A stretch of DNA of 64,000 nt from Lepidodermella squamata (GCA_047495785.1 JBLDXI010000042.1:4588001-4652000), one strand, 5' to 3'; positions 18,179 through 29,959 are shown, numbered from the stretch's first letter. Notes: generated by a model not told the origin, from the sequence alone. Program-made: numbers and translations.

Positions 18179-18275
18179 TAGGATGATAGCTGATATCATC
18201 CTATGCAATTGTTAGGCTCTATCCTAACACGCGGTGCGTAGATAAAACCAGGTGCAACTTCACAGCCTGGTTTTA
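18179..18275. repeat. Three consecutive short hairpins
   Basis: Three separate perfect stems follow one another: TAGGATGATA/TATCATCCTA (18179-18188 with 18194-18203), GTTAGG/CCTAAC (18211-18216 with 18223-18228) and TAAAACCAGG/CCTGGTTTTA (18243-18252 with 18266-18275). Loops are 5, 6 and 13 nt. No coding frame explains them. They could be a small structured RNA or a degraded element; neither is shown. Confidence 0.55.
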
Positions 18276-18299
18276 ACGCATTATAAAAATATTATCATT

Positions 18300-19980
18300 A
18301 TATTATTCCGTGGCTTTTCTGGAATTTCTTAAGAGAGCAGAGGGCCAGCTATAGGATGTGGGCAAAGAGACTGTCGCTTCAGTCTATCAAGGGTCAAATT
18401 GCTGGCCAACACGATTGCGCTTGTTGTCTCGCTCAAGTTTGCTTTTGACTCTAGGAGCATATAGCCCGCAGCCGCATCATACGAGGAAGTAACACCATGG
18501 CATGAAGCGCGGTAGCCAAAATAACGCAACAACCATTTCAGGGGAGGCGAGCGACGAAAAGTAAACAGCGCGTCTCGCGTTTTATCGAACAGCCGCAAAT
18601 AAAGGTATTGTGCGCGCGTTTTCACAGATTTCGCTATTATGACGGCAAACATTTTGCGGCGTAACTTGATAATATAATTGGAAGAAAATTTTCATCATAA
18701 GTATCTCTGCAAAGGTGTTCGTTTTTCCAACTCTCATAACGGTAAACAAGTTTCAACGCTTGAAACCAGGTCGTTTTACAGCAACAAACAACAAAGGGGA
18801 GGAAAACCGCTGTCTATTTGGGTAATGCAGTGTATTTTCCTTTCTTGCGGTATAAAATTGCGCCGACGTAACCAATTTACAAGGTGTTAAGTCCAATTTA
18901 TTGCACGTACACAGTGTGTGCAAGGTGAACAAATAATAATAACAAAAAGCCAACAACCACCAGACTTTGATTGTTGTACACAAAAATTATTTCGGGACAA
19001 TGAATGTTGTTTTTTCTGTTCTTTTGCGCCGCTTTTTAGCCCCGACCGCACAGCGTCAAGTTGCGGCCGTGGGTATTTTTGAAACTGGCGCCGTGTTGAA
19101 CGTGCGTTTTTGTATAAACAAAGTGATGCGCATATTGTTTGCCGCTATTTCTTTGCGCCAAAAAGATCACATCTAGCCAATAATTGGTGTTGTTGGGATA
19201 ATAATCTTGCGGCTGATAAAGAAAATGGTATACTTCACGTGAATGAAAATGCAAAATATGAACTCTGCTTTTTCTCATCACCTGCGATTATTGAAAGAGC
19301 TATCAGATATTACATATCTGTGTCGAAGGAACACCCACATCATGAAAACAGCATCATCGAGTATTGCCATTGGAAAGCATGAAATTTGAATGCAGGAACA
19401 CAAATTTTACTGAGAGTTTTCTCGGTTATTTATAGGCCCATTTGTCCAAATAAAATTATAGCGCAATTGGCCTGCTTTTTGCCTTCTTTTATTTGTAGAA
19501 GGCGTGGCTGCGTGGTAAAAACGGTAACAATGTAAGATAAAATTTTAGCATTTCTGGGCAATAAAAAGGAGCATTTCCTTGTATTTGTAGCTTGTTGTGC
19601 TCTCCCTTTATCAAAAAAGTTCATTTCCCATGAAAAACTGGCGCAACGTGGAATTGGCTAGCTTGAACAAAATCTGCTAAAATTCCACGGAAAATGTATC
19701 CGGGATTTCATAGCTACCTAGTTATTTTTCAAAATAATGACTCCGACCACCTTTAATTTTGAGCCAATCGATATTTGAGTAACCGTAAATTTTTATTGCG
19801 AAAAAAACCACAATGAAATGTTTCAAAGTTTACGCTGCTTACAATTACCGGCTTTTGCGGTAAGTATTTGCTCAAATGTCAATTTTAGCCTTAAAATCAA
19901 ACGTAACTGATTGAGCAAGCAATGTTCTAAATGTTTTTAAACCATGCGAAATCAATGGACCATTTGATCTTCTTTGTGAT
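18300..19980. other. Intergenic DNA
   Basis: No supported gene. One 107-codon minus-strand frame with a true ATG (18652-18329) exists but shows no known domain, neighbours or splice support. Confidence 0.4.
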
Positions 19981-19986
19981 GATATG

Positions 19987-20867
19987 CTAGTTTCCATATC
20001 TCGGTTGAGGAAGGTTGATGTCCAGGCAGTGGCAGCAACAAATGCTGTATCCAGACAGAAAGTACGAAAAAGATAACATTCCACTGACTGCCTGAAGTGA
20101 AAAGTGAACGAAAATGATAGATTATGCATAATGCCCAGCAATGAAATTTAGGACGCTTACAGCGGTTCCAAGGACTAGGTCGTATAATCCTGAATAGTAG
20201 ATGTAGCTCCAACTAAAGCTGCCAGTACCTAAGATCAGCGGGTAGAACAAGAGGTAAATAAGTATCGTGAAGCCGCCGTAGAATATGTAGATAATGCCCA
20301 TGCTGATGTCGCCGCAAGCGCTGTAAGCCCATGTTCGGTTGGCCCATGAGAAAAGTTGGGTCAGAGCAGTGGCTATGCCAGACAGTGGGAGTATAAGCAT
20401 TTCAATCCAGTAGAACCAAATGTCTCCAGATTGTTCGTAAGACAACAAACCGCACCACATGCCGAACAAAATGATCGAAAATACCTGTTCAAATGGTCTA
20501 ATTTAGCTGTTTGCTTACATACGGATATGAATTTTACCAGTTGAATGGCTCGGATGACACCGTAAGGCGTCTTGATGCGTTCCAGAAAGACCTCCTTAGC
20601 AGGTTTCTGTACTGGCCCTGGGATGGTAGGTTGCGGGGCGGTGACAACGACAACTTGAGCTGGTGAACCTGGCTGATAGCTGACACTTGGTTGCGGGGCG
20701 TAATACATCTGTTGGCTAGGCGGCGGCCCATATGCTACCTGTTGCTGCATTGGATACGGTTGTTGAGCGTATTGAGCTGGGGCAGGTTGATAGTTTGGTT
20801 GGGGAGGATAGGCTGGCTGCCCCTTATTCCCAGATTCAAACGATCCAGCGACTTGCTGTTGGTCCAT
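19987..20867 (-). CDS. Four-TM MARVEL-like membrane protein with Pro/Gln/Tyr-rich N-terminus
   Basis: Probable vesicle or plasma-membrane tetraspan protein. Exon 1 is 20867-20538 and exon 2 is 20484-20161, joined across a 53-nt intron (CTG|gtaaaa ... aacag|GTATTT) with phase kept. Residues 1-75 are rich in Pro, Gln, Tyr and Ala, with repeated PYP/YAPQP-like pieces. After IKTPYGVIRAIQLVF come hydrophobic segments near SIILFGMWCGLL, WIEMLILPLSGIATAL, GIIYIFYGGFTILIYLLF and YYSGLYDLVLG, the layout of MARVEL-domain proteins. The last exon is uncertain: an acceptor at 20092 gives a 34-residue Cys-rich tail ending at 19987, and an alternative acceptor a few bases on gives a different tail ending at 19952. 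The family name rests on topology, not on a unique motif. Confidence 0.6.
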
Positions 20868-21433
20868 CTTTCGCCGGCTTACGAGGCTGTCAAAAAGGAT
20901 TAAATAATAATTTTCTTGAATGAAGTGGCTGCCTTTATCATTCTCCCCTTTTTATTGCTACATTCTGAAAATTTATCGGCATTATTGCAGCAATTCCATA
21001 GAATTTTCCATCTCGGTACGCGTGGGTTTGGATACTTTAAAGCTCCCGATATCAACAATACCATTTCGCAAGAAACTTCACTATAAAACAGAAAGAATTT
21101 AACCGGTAAAACTGTTACAATTTAAGTGTTTAATCACCACATGCTGTATCAGCACGCGTTATCGCGTTATCAGTGAGCAAATTTCCGCAGAAAAGTTTTG
21201 CGGCGTGCGAGGAGGTTGCAGCTGATTCGCTTAGATATTGTAGGTTCCCAAGGGTTGCGCGGGTAAAGTAGCATAACTAAGAATTGATTTTTATGCAAAG
21301 GTTGAAGAGTCATGTAAGTAAAAAGCCTTCAAGTGAAATAACCTCCCATTTGATGCTAAAATGTCCAAGCACTGGTTTTAATGTTTCAAAGCTTTTAGGA
21401 CCCCTGCCGAAATCCATAGCAAACAAGGAAGTA

Positions 21434-21631
21434 TATATCGCGCCTTCCGCGCCAGAACAGTGTGCCGGAAATAGAAACAAATGGTGTAAAACTAACTTTT
21501 TGCATCTTCGCCAAGTCAGTCGCGTGCGTCGCTGGAAAACAGTTGAACGCCAGTTTTTTCTGCGCATCAAATGCATTACGCCATTTGTTTCTATTTCCGG
21601 CACACTGTTCTGGCGCGGAAGGCGCGATATA
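21434..21631. repeat. 51-bp perfect inverted repeat (foldback element)
   Basis: Arms 21434-21484 and 21581-21631 are exact reverse complements (they begin TATATCGCGCCTTCCGCGCC) and enclose a 96-bp loop. Perfect arms imply recent origin or selection. It may be a small MITE with TA-rich ends, or a transcribed hairpin. Open frames across it on both strands arise from the palindrome and are not taken as genes. Confidence 0.75.
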
Positions 21632-21850
21632 GGAAAGGTCTACGATATTTTGGGTCATCTTTCATTGAGCATGCAGGTGCAACCAGGAACCATCTCTTTA
21701 ACATAGCATCTCCTCTCTAAATCCTTATTTCAAATTATAATTTTGTTTTAATGATTTTTAAATTATAGGTAAGGACTGATTTTCTTTTTTCTCTCGAAAT
21801 TGGTTAATCAGATGTGCGCCATTGAATTGAAGCTGATCAATAGATTAAAG

Positions 21851-22790
21851 CAGTGTGGTCCACGGGCTGACTCCGGAGTCATTTGGACTCTTTTGAGCAT
21901 TTTTTTGACTCATGGCTGACTCCGATATACCGTATTTTACGAATTATAAGACCCGGCCCTATATTTTTTTCAAACGAGGTTCAAGCCCTGCCCTGTATTT
22001 AGGGTCTGCCCTTTATTTCGGTTCTGCCCTTTAATTTTTCGAAACAAATCAGTCACCTGAAGAGTACCTCGATCAACAGTTAGAACCTCCAAATAAGCAC
22101 TGCCTTCCACCCGTGACTACACGCGTGAAATGTTTGCTCAAGTGGATTAAGGTGGATAAAGGACGATTATCGCTCTTACTGACGATAAATCGGAACCTAT
22201 CCAACTTTAACCACTTACCCAGCAGGCGCTCATGTAAGCCACTTCCTACAAGGCCCTGCCTATTAATACGGTTCTGCCCTTTATTATTTCAAATGACCGT
22301 TACCCCCTGCCCTTTATTCCGGTCCTGCCCTATATTTGGGTCCTGACTAATAATTCGTAAAATACGGTATACTAAATAATTTTTGGCTCCGAAACGAGTC
22401 AGAAGATCACTTAAAAATGACTCCGGGTCTGAAATTGACTCCAAAACGGACTGTCTTTGACTCCGGATTGCTTTTTTACCCTCGTCCTAATATATCCCTG
22501 TTCCAAAAAGTCTAAAAATTATCGTCAGCTAAAGCTCGCTTCGCTCGCAGGTGGCTTTTTCTAGCTGCAGTGGAGCAAAAAATGACGAATTTTGTTAAAA
22601 ACCAGTCGAACCTCGCCAAAAGTTGCAGCGACAGGTGAATATAGGGAGCGATTTTCGCGCTATAATGGGAATTGGAGTGATATTTAGACGTAATATTCAC
22701 TGGTTTTTTGGCGTTTTATTGGTTTTGACTCTTTCGCCCAGTTTTGACTCCGGTTTGTGTCTCGCCAGTTTACGCCCGTGGACCACACTG
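21851..22790. mobile_element. Non-autonomous hAT-type DNA transposon (940 bp)
   Basis: The ends are a 17-bp terminal inverted repeat, CAGTGTGGTCCACGGGC at 21851 and its complement ending at 22790. An exact 8-bp target duplication, gattaaag, lies at 21843-21850 and 22791-22798. CAGTG-type ends and 8-bp duplications are standard for the hAT superfamily. The interior has many GACTCCG/GAGTC subterminal repeats and no transposase frame. It carries a nested insertion at 21927-22370. Confidence 0.88.
21927..22370. mobile_element. MITE nested inside the hAT element
   Basis: A 21-bp inverted repeat (starting ATACCGTATTTTACGAATTA) bounds 444 bp at 21927-21947 and 22350-22370. The inside holds irregular repeats of the phrase CTGCCCTTTATT. 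The termini sit next to TA, so a TA target duplication of Tc1/mariner type is possible. No protein is encoded. It splits the surrounding hAT element, so it is the younger insertion. Confidence 0.7.
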
Positions 22791-23014
22791 GATTAAAGAA
22801 ATTGAATAGCCTCGTGATCATTAGCAGAAAACGCAATTATTTGAAGAAATACGCGTTCTTTACTATTTTCAGACCACACTGTAGAGCATAAGGAGTAAAA
22901 TCGTGATTGGAAAGCCATCAAAGGCCAAGATGGCTTTCCAACAGGTCAAGATGGTTTACAGCTAGTGGTTGAATCTGGCTGGATGTTTTGCAGTGGAATT
23001 GAAAATGAGAGCAA

Positions 23015-23296
23015 ATGAGTCATAATAAGCCTAAGAGAGAACAGGCCGAGCCATATCATACGATCAAAATCGATGGCGGCGTCACAGTAGTTGAATTTCC
23101 TCGAGCCGGTGATTTCATCGTGAAACTTGTTTCGATTCTTGAGGTCGATGTGTCCATCCGCCTTACGAAGTACGTGAGTACAACTATGAACTATGTGCGT
23201 CTTTGGCCTGATGATCGTAGCTCGAGTCGAGGTAAGATTTACATGTTATTATGTGGCGTGTTGCAGCAGGTTAACTTAAACCGGATCGAATCGTGA
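23015..23296 (+). CDS. Hypothetical 93-codon frame
   Basis: An ATG-initiated frame (MSHNKPKREQ...) upstream of and on the same strand as MIC10. I do not recognise a family. A possible splice donor (gtaagatt) lies after the codons for DDRSSSRG, so it might be the first exon of a longer gene, but no matching downstream exon could be fixed. Composition is plausible for coding DNA. Weakly supported. Confidence 0.25.
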   Translation: MSHNKPKREQAEPYHTIKIDGGVTVVEFPRAGDFIVKLVSILEVDVSIRLTKYVSTTMNYVRLWPDDRSSSRGKIYMLLCGVLQQVNLNRIES

Positions 23297-23982
23297 GGCA
23301 ATGAATCGTGATGAGATTTTCTCCGATCTTCAAGATAATGGGATTGAAACCAGCCTGAAATTCCAGCCTAGATGTTGCCAGCAAACAGCACTGGAATACT
23401 GTTTCACCGAGTTGTCGATTCATTGACTTCTAATAACATCAATAGAGCCGAATAAATAGAGAATTGAGCCTTTAGGGACGCCGTCAGAACCTTTTTTTGT
23501 TGATTTCATGCCACAGTGCAACATTTTATTTTCGTTTTAAAAATAAGTATAATTACTATAAATAATATTTTATTACCCAAATGTGAAACATTATTAATTA
23601 TTTATCGCCCTTGATAAAGATCATATGACACGGCGCTGAAAAGCCGGCGGTGAGATCGAAAAACCAACTTTCTCATTACACAACTTTGATCATATCTGAC
23701 GCCTCTTCCAGACCCTGGAATCGAGGCGAGTGATGACATTCCGTTCTTCTTGAAACTAGTGAAGACTGCGAACAGAATTGAATAGCCCAAATGATGTTTA
23801 TGGAACGGATATCTGATTTGTGATTGACTAAAAGCATCCCTTACTGATGGGCTTGATTTCATGTTACAGTGCCACTCTTTCTCGTACTTGCTATTCACTA
23901 GTTTATTTATAATGATCAAAGCTCAGAGCTAATTCCATTTTGTTTCGAACTAGGCAAGTTTGAGTTCATTATTCCCGAAGGA

Positions 23983-24891
23983 ATGTCAGCAGAAGACGGC
24001 AAACCTGTGGAAAATAAAAGCGGCTGGAAGAGCGACGTTCCTGGCTGCCCTGTTATGCGACATGGTCGTAGTGAAGAGGAAGTTGGCAAGAAGTTTGACA
24101 TCTGCCTCGCTAACACAGCCGTCAAGACTGGTATGTTTTCATCGTGATACGAAATCAACATGATCCTTTAAAGTCAATCGAAGCATGTCCATACTTTGAA
24201 ACCTAAGTTCATGTTTTAGAAGAAGTGTTAATTTCTCAATGCTTTCTCGCCTAAATATTGCAGTCGGCAATCATCATCTCTTATATCACTGCTTCGTGTT
24301 TCGAAGGTCTCGTTAAGAATATATCACGTTTTCTTTTTCTAGGTGCTGGTTTTGGCATCGGCGCTTTGACATCTTTCGTGCTGTTCAAGCGTCGCCCCTG
24401 GCCTATCATTTTTGGTACGGCTCTAGGCCTCGGCATCGGCAGAGCTCCAAAAAGACGGTAATATAGTAATTAAATTACGAGACAGATTCAGCGGCTCAGC
24501 TGATAGGGTAACAAGTTTGATGAGTTTCCTGCGATTTGTCTCGCTAATCTCACGTATTTTGATTGTTGGGGGGTCGCTGGGCCATTTAGATCCTATTTTT
24601 TTGTAGGAAAATTCTTTTTGCCCATTCAAATTGCCTGTAATCTACGCGAGTAAGGAGTCAAAATGACAGCCATGTCATGTTTTTGTAATGGAAGGCAAGA
24701 GACAGTTTCTAAAATTGTCTGACCGGTTACGAGACAGAAAACCACTTTTTGGAGCACTGGGCATCGGAATCGGCAACTGCAAGACCCTTATGGAACGGAA
24801 TCATGCTAAGCGGACGGGCGGTGCGTCTTGCCCCGTTAAAAAGTCAACCGACGCCGATCAATCAGTAGCCGTCGATGTGAAGAAAGAATAA
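23983..24891 (+). CDS. MIC10: MICOS complex subunit MIC10 homologue
   Basis: Small inner mitochondrial membrane protein that shapes cristae junctions through glycine-rich membrane segments. Exon 1 is 23983-24130 (MSAEDGKPVENK... ending VKT), exon 2 is 24343-24457 and a possible exon 3 is 24738-24891. Exon 2 encodes GAGFGIGALTSFVLFKRRPW then IIFGTALGLGIG, which matches the MIC10 core with its two GxGxG motifs. Exon 2 can either read on to a TAA at 24461 (short form) or splice at 24457 to exon 3, which stays in frame. Exon 3 adds a second glycine motif, GALGIGIGNCK, and a Lys-rich tail (stop at 24891), giving about 138 residues. NC after the glycine motif matches the NCQ of other MIC10 proteins, so exon 3 is probably genuine. 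Which form is made is unknown. Confidence 0.75.
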
Positions 24892-25286
24892 CCTATCTTA
24901 TTGGCTCTTAGTCGTTATCAGCTTAAAACGTTCAACACCAACGTTGTGAAAGTGTCCACGACGCTACCTTAGTAATATAATTTTCAAACTCACGAGTTAG
25001 CGTTTAATTATTACTTCTAAATGTATAAAGGAATAAACCCTGTGTTGATTGTTATCCAGTCTCGAATCTTATTTTAATCATCCTCACTGTGAATTGTTTG
25101 CCATCGATGAAATCGCTTCCTTGCAGAATATAGGGATTAATTTCTTTTCAATCACGTTTTATTTCTTATAGCTGCATTATTGTGTTATAAAATCTGCTGT
25201 TTTAAAGCAATTGTACCCGGGCCAGTGGTTGAAACTTGGCCATCGAATAAAAGAAGATTAATTTGCCAAGTCTGATTTGCTCAATA

Positions 25287-28200
25287 ATGGCTTACTCGGA
25301 AAAGCTTGGGAATGTTAATGCGGAGAAGTCGAAAGACGTGGTCAAGGATGGCATTCACGCCGTTATGACCGATTACTTACGAGGTCGTCTGGATAAAATG
25401 GATGAGCAAATCAAACAACGTTGCTTGGATTCATCAGCCAATGGAGGCCATTTATCAACAATTTTTGAAGGCGTTTCTGTATACATAGATGGCTACACGG
25501 AACCATCAAGTGACGTACTTCGCGAGATTGTTGTCGGAGGTGGAGGAAAATCAATACATTGGTTTAGCAAAACTTCTGTTACTCACGTTGTAGCGACAAG
25601 CTTAGCTCGGACTAAGATCCGCCAATGGGGCGAAGATGTGAAAATTTGCCGACCTGAATGGATAACAGAAAGCCAAAAGGCGAACAAGCTGTTGAATTGG
25701 AAAGATTTCCGGCTATTCCCGGATAAGGCTGATGAAATCATCCGAGCTTTTCAAAATCAAGCTTCAACATCGAAACACGTTTCACCGCCGAAAAAGGCTG
25801 GAGATGACGGATTTCTGTCTGAATTTTACGGAAATTCTCGACTACATCATTTAAGCGATTGGCGAGTCAAGTTGAAAACTTACGTGACTGAGAAGCAAAA
25901 GGCGAATTCATCTAGTAATTAGTCTGATTTTATTGGCAATTTTTGTTTTATTATAAATATTTCAAGATCATTTTCCTCGCCTGGAGCGGTTGATTTCAAG
26001 TGAATTAGTGGAAGATCTGGATGAAATTGGCGAAGATTTGCTACCTCCCATCTCTAACGCAATCATGCATATCGATCTCGATTGTTTTTTCGTATCAGCC
26101 GGCCTATTAACCCGGCCCCATTTGAAAGGCCAGCCTGTCGTGGTTACGCATAATCAAGGCAAAAAATCTTCGAGCCCCGCGAAACAAGGCAAATCGTACT
26201 CAGAAATTGCAAGTTGTAGCTACGAGGCTCGAGCAATGGGCGTTCGAAATGGCATGTTACTCGGGCATGCTGAAAAATTGTGCCCGAATTTGGCTCATAT
26301 TCCGTATGAATTTGATAAATACGACGAGATATCGCACAATTTCTACGATGTCCTTCTGAGTTTTACTAATGACATCGAGCCAGTTTCTTGCGATGAGGCT
26401 TACGTTGATTTGACATCAGTTTCTAAAGCATTACGTGAAGCCAAGTCGTTGCTAACCGTCGAAGACGTTGTTACAGCTATTCGGCGTGATATTTTCGAAT
26501 TAACTGGTTGCCATAGTTCGGCTGGCGTTGGTAAAAATCGATTAATAGCCCGGTTATGCACAAAAAAGGCGAAACCTGACGGGCAATTCTTCATGCTAGA
26601 TTCTGCGACAAAGGAAGAATTTGACGAATTTATCGCAAACCAACGAATTGCGGATTTGCCCGGGGTTGGTTATGTTATGGTCTCGAAGATTCGGGCCAAT
26701 TTCGGTGAGGACATCGAAACTTGCCGGCAGTTACAGCAAATTTCGTTGGATCGATTGACCGGGCTTTTCGGGCCAAAAACTGGGCAAGTGGTGTTTGATG
26801 CTTGCCGCGGAATTTGCCGAGATGCTGGGCTGAAAGCTCCTGAAACTCGAAAATCAGTCTCAGTTGATATCAATTACGGGTAAGTGCTGAATTAAAAAAA
26901 AATTAAAAAATCCACCTTAAAAGATGTGATTTCCTAATTTTTGAATTTCGGAATTTCGTGTTTTCTCTCTTGTTCATTTCTTTCGAATTATTCTTGACAA
27001 AACTGAATTTTCAAGTCGACCAAACAACTTGTTCTTTGCATTTTCAGCATGAGATTTACGAAACTTGAAGAGATGAAGAAATTTTTATCCGAGGTGGTTG
27101 ATGAAGTTGTCAAAAAGCTGAACGAAGCCGGTCTCAAAGGACAACAACTGCATTTCAAAGTAAGCTGAATCATTTTATACACTTTCTCTCAGTCCTATAC
27201 CTCTAAAACAAGTCAACTTGTTAAAAAATATTTTGAACCTTGACATGAATTGCGATTTATTCCAGTGCTACGCTTATTATTCTTTTGATAATTTTTTTAT
27301 TGATTTTTCTCTGTTGAGATTGGAGAACGGGATGCATGGGAGGTTGATGGGGTGAAGGGGAAGGAAGGGAATAGTGTAGATTTGAAGCGGCGGCCGCGCG
27401 AAGTTGATGAAAACGATTCGATGCGGCATGAAGATTTCTTTTCGGGCGTATCTTCGTATGTAAGAGGGCGAAATTGACTTGCTAAAAGGACCGTCCTTCT
27501 ACCCGCTTTCGAAGTCGATCAACGAGAATATTTGATGGAAGTAAGCCGACCCCGTTTCACCCACCGCATTCCGTAGGAACTTGCAGGCGAAACAGCAATA
27601 CTCGGTGCCAGGCGCAAGTTGTGAGCAAAAATCAATCTATCGAAGTCGATCACCTGTCACTGGTGAACGTATAATCGGAAAGATGATAAAATTCGAATGC
27701 GAATTGCACCAGTCCTAGAAATCAAAGGCTGGTACCGTTCCGCTTCGACACCTCTAGCTCTTTGAAGGTGTTGGACCTCGATACATGATCATAGGATATT
27801 CTGTGTCAAAACTGGCCGGTTGCTCATAGCTGAAAATATGAGGCGACTGAGGACTTGTCGGTCCGACGTGGATTTTGTCTCTAGCAAAAAGTTGAAAAAG
27901 AGACAATCTAAAACTGCTAAGTCTGGATGCTAATTACCAGGCTAATTACCCTGGCGAGTCATTTCTGGATCTTTTAGGCCAAACCTAGCTCGTATCTCGC
28001 AAAACTGTGAAAAAATAAAAAATGTAACATCAATAGCAAAATTATCCCCAGTTCAGGTAGGTAGTTATAGCGAAGGTTGATCACTTGAAGCCAAGAAAAT
28101 TCTTCAGGCTTCGCAAGTGCGTCGTTGCATGAGCGTTCTGGTCGTAAAATTCTAGTAGCCGTCCGAAAACGTTGCTATTAGCAACCGTGTTCATGGCGTT

Positions 28201-29953
28201 CAGTGCAGCGAGAGTCTCCGGAGCTCCAGCAACCGCCATCACCTGCGCTTGCTGGCAGCACGCGTATTTGATCTCCCCGCAAATAGCCGCAAACATATTT
28301 TAAAAAGTCAAATTCAAATGAGTCAAAGGTTTTTATTTGGCTGACAAACAATTATCGATTTTTTGTGAGAGTTTTTTGCTCACCTTCCGAATTTGGCGGC
28401 GTTCAAGTTGCTTAACTTGTTGCCGTTTACCACCACGTTTGCCTCGACTCGATCCATCTGGACTTGCATGTTGACCGCGTTCGCTTCGATTCGGTTCAGC
28501 TGGGCTTGCATGTTCATCAGCAGTTGGACAACCTACTGCTGGCCACCTTGGCCTTCGCCTTCGACAAACGCTGGAAAATTGGCTCGAACGCGTTCCATCG
28601 GATAATGGATGAAAGTTCGCAACGTTGGTAGGAAATTGTCAATGAGTAGCGAGGCTATGTTTAGAACAGTCGGGCGATTTCCCCAGGCGCACCTTGCTGA
28701 GGCAAATCCGCGACGTCAATCGTCGAAAGCGGGGCAATGTGCGCATTCAGCGCCTGCAGCCGTTCGACCAAATCAACGGGAGCTGCCATCTTGGATGCGA
28801 TGTAGAGACATCAGCGAAAAATCAGCAAAAAGAAAAATCAGCGCGATATAAATAATAAGAGTGAGAAACAGTCGAATTCTTAAGAATATTCTCTTAGAAG
28901 TGGAATAGAGGAGTCACAAAGCGATTATCTGACTGTGAATCAAGTCAAAAAATATTGTTTTCAGAAGTAATCTTCACCTGGCTAGTAACAAAACGTGGGA
29001 AACAACAAACGCGCCAGAAAAAAATATTCTCAAGTTGTTGGATGAACAACGATTTGAAAAGTTATGGGGCATGCTCGTTTGACTGTTTTATAAAATTGTC
29101 ATTACTAATTTTTTGAATTTTCGCCATTTTTTAATTCAATTTTTCAGTTTCGCTTTTGAATTTTTTTATAGTTGATTCCTAATGTCCGTTTTAAATTTGA
29201 ATTTACGTTTCAATTTTTTAGCTACGCCTTCGAAGTGCCGATGCGCCAGTTGAGACGAAAAAGCACCTCGGTCATGGTATCAGCGATGTTTTCTCGAAAA
29301 GCACCCGCCTCGACGCACCCAGCAACACAGCGGGCCCGATTCTAGCCGGCTGCAACCGCCTGCTATTCGGCCCAAGCGGATCGGGAATTGGCGAATTCGG
29401 CAAATTCGACGTGGCCGATGTCCGCGGAATGGCTGTTCAGCTGACGAAATTGGTCGACGCGAATTCGTCTGGCCAGGCTGGAAATGCCAACATCATGAAG
29501 GCCTTCGCACGCCAGGCTAACCCTAGCACAGCTACGAAACGGCCGAGACCGGTTGAAACGCCGAAATTGAGCCAAAAACTGGCAAAAACCACGAATATTT
29601 CGCCGCCGAAATCACTGAAGCGTATCGTGCTGGCGAAGAAAGTCGTACCCAGGCCGCAGCTGATCGGCGTTTCGAGTTTGAACGAGGTGTGTGAGCTGAT
29701 TGACGAGTGGCTAGTTGCCTCTCCGACGCCGCAGGCTGATGATTTGGAGATGATAACTAATTACCTAGTCGCTGTCATCGAATTCGGTGATGCGTGTCAC
29801 GTTTATGACGTGTTGCGGTTTATGCGCGGCAAAATCGGCCGTGATTCTGGCGAATCGATGTGGTTGAATGCGTTTGAACACGTGATACTGTTCAGCGTGG
29901 AACAGAAGCTCAAATCTTTGTACGGGCAGGGTGCGAAAATTCCTGACATTTGA
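25287..29953 (+). CDS. REV1: REV1 translesion DNA polymerase, complete
   Basis: Y-family deoxycytidyl transferase and scaffold for translesion synthesis in the nucleus. Exons are 25287-25914, 25967-26879, 27048-27159 and 29222-29953, in phase, 794 residues. An N-terminal BRCT domain (about residues 50-140; IFEGVSVYIDGYTEPS, ICRPEWITES) is followed by SEFYGNSRLHHLSDW, a REV1 signature. The catalytic core has MHIDLDCFFVSAG, SCSYEARAMGVRNGM and the carboxylate motif SCDEAYVDLT. Then come LPGVGYVM, FGPKTGQ and SVSVDINYGMRF. The last exon has the little-finger segment and GRGVG-type replacement VRGMAV, then the REV1 C-terminal domain (LNEVCELIDEWL to KLKSLYG), which binds other polymerases. The first intron is 52 nt; the last is about 2.06 kb and hosts an antisense pseudogene. 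I see no ubiquitin-binding motifs between the core and the C-terminal domain, so the protein is shorter than the human one. Confidence 0.93.
28081..28800 (-). pseudogene. Orphan family copy A, pseudogene inside the REV1 intron
   Basis: This copy is homologous to those at 42852 and 58639. The N-terminal part starts MAAPVDLVERLQ and runs to GAPGEIARL. It then jumps straight into the second-exon segment (ASLLIDNFLPTL, ERVRANFPAFVEGEG). The end of exon 1 and the first intron are therefore missing, and stops follow. A TAG replaces a Gln codon after EGQGGQQ. The last exon keeps AVAGAPETLAALNAMNT and ends NFLGFK. The deletion plus nonsense change make it a pseudogene. It lies antisense in the last intron of REV1. 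Confidence 0.75.
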
Positions 29954-29959
29954 TCAAAA

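Noticed and set aside
18329-18652. 107-codon minus-strand frame with a true ATG
   Set aside because: No recognisable domain, no splice partners, and located in otherwise non-coding DNA; chance is a sufficient explanation.
21284-21706. 140-codon plus-strand frame and minus-strand partners
   Set aside because: They cross the 51-bp perfect inverted repeat, which creates matching open frames on both strands.
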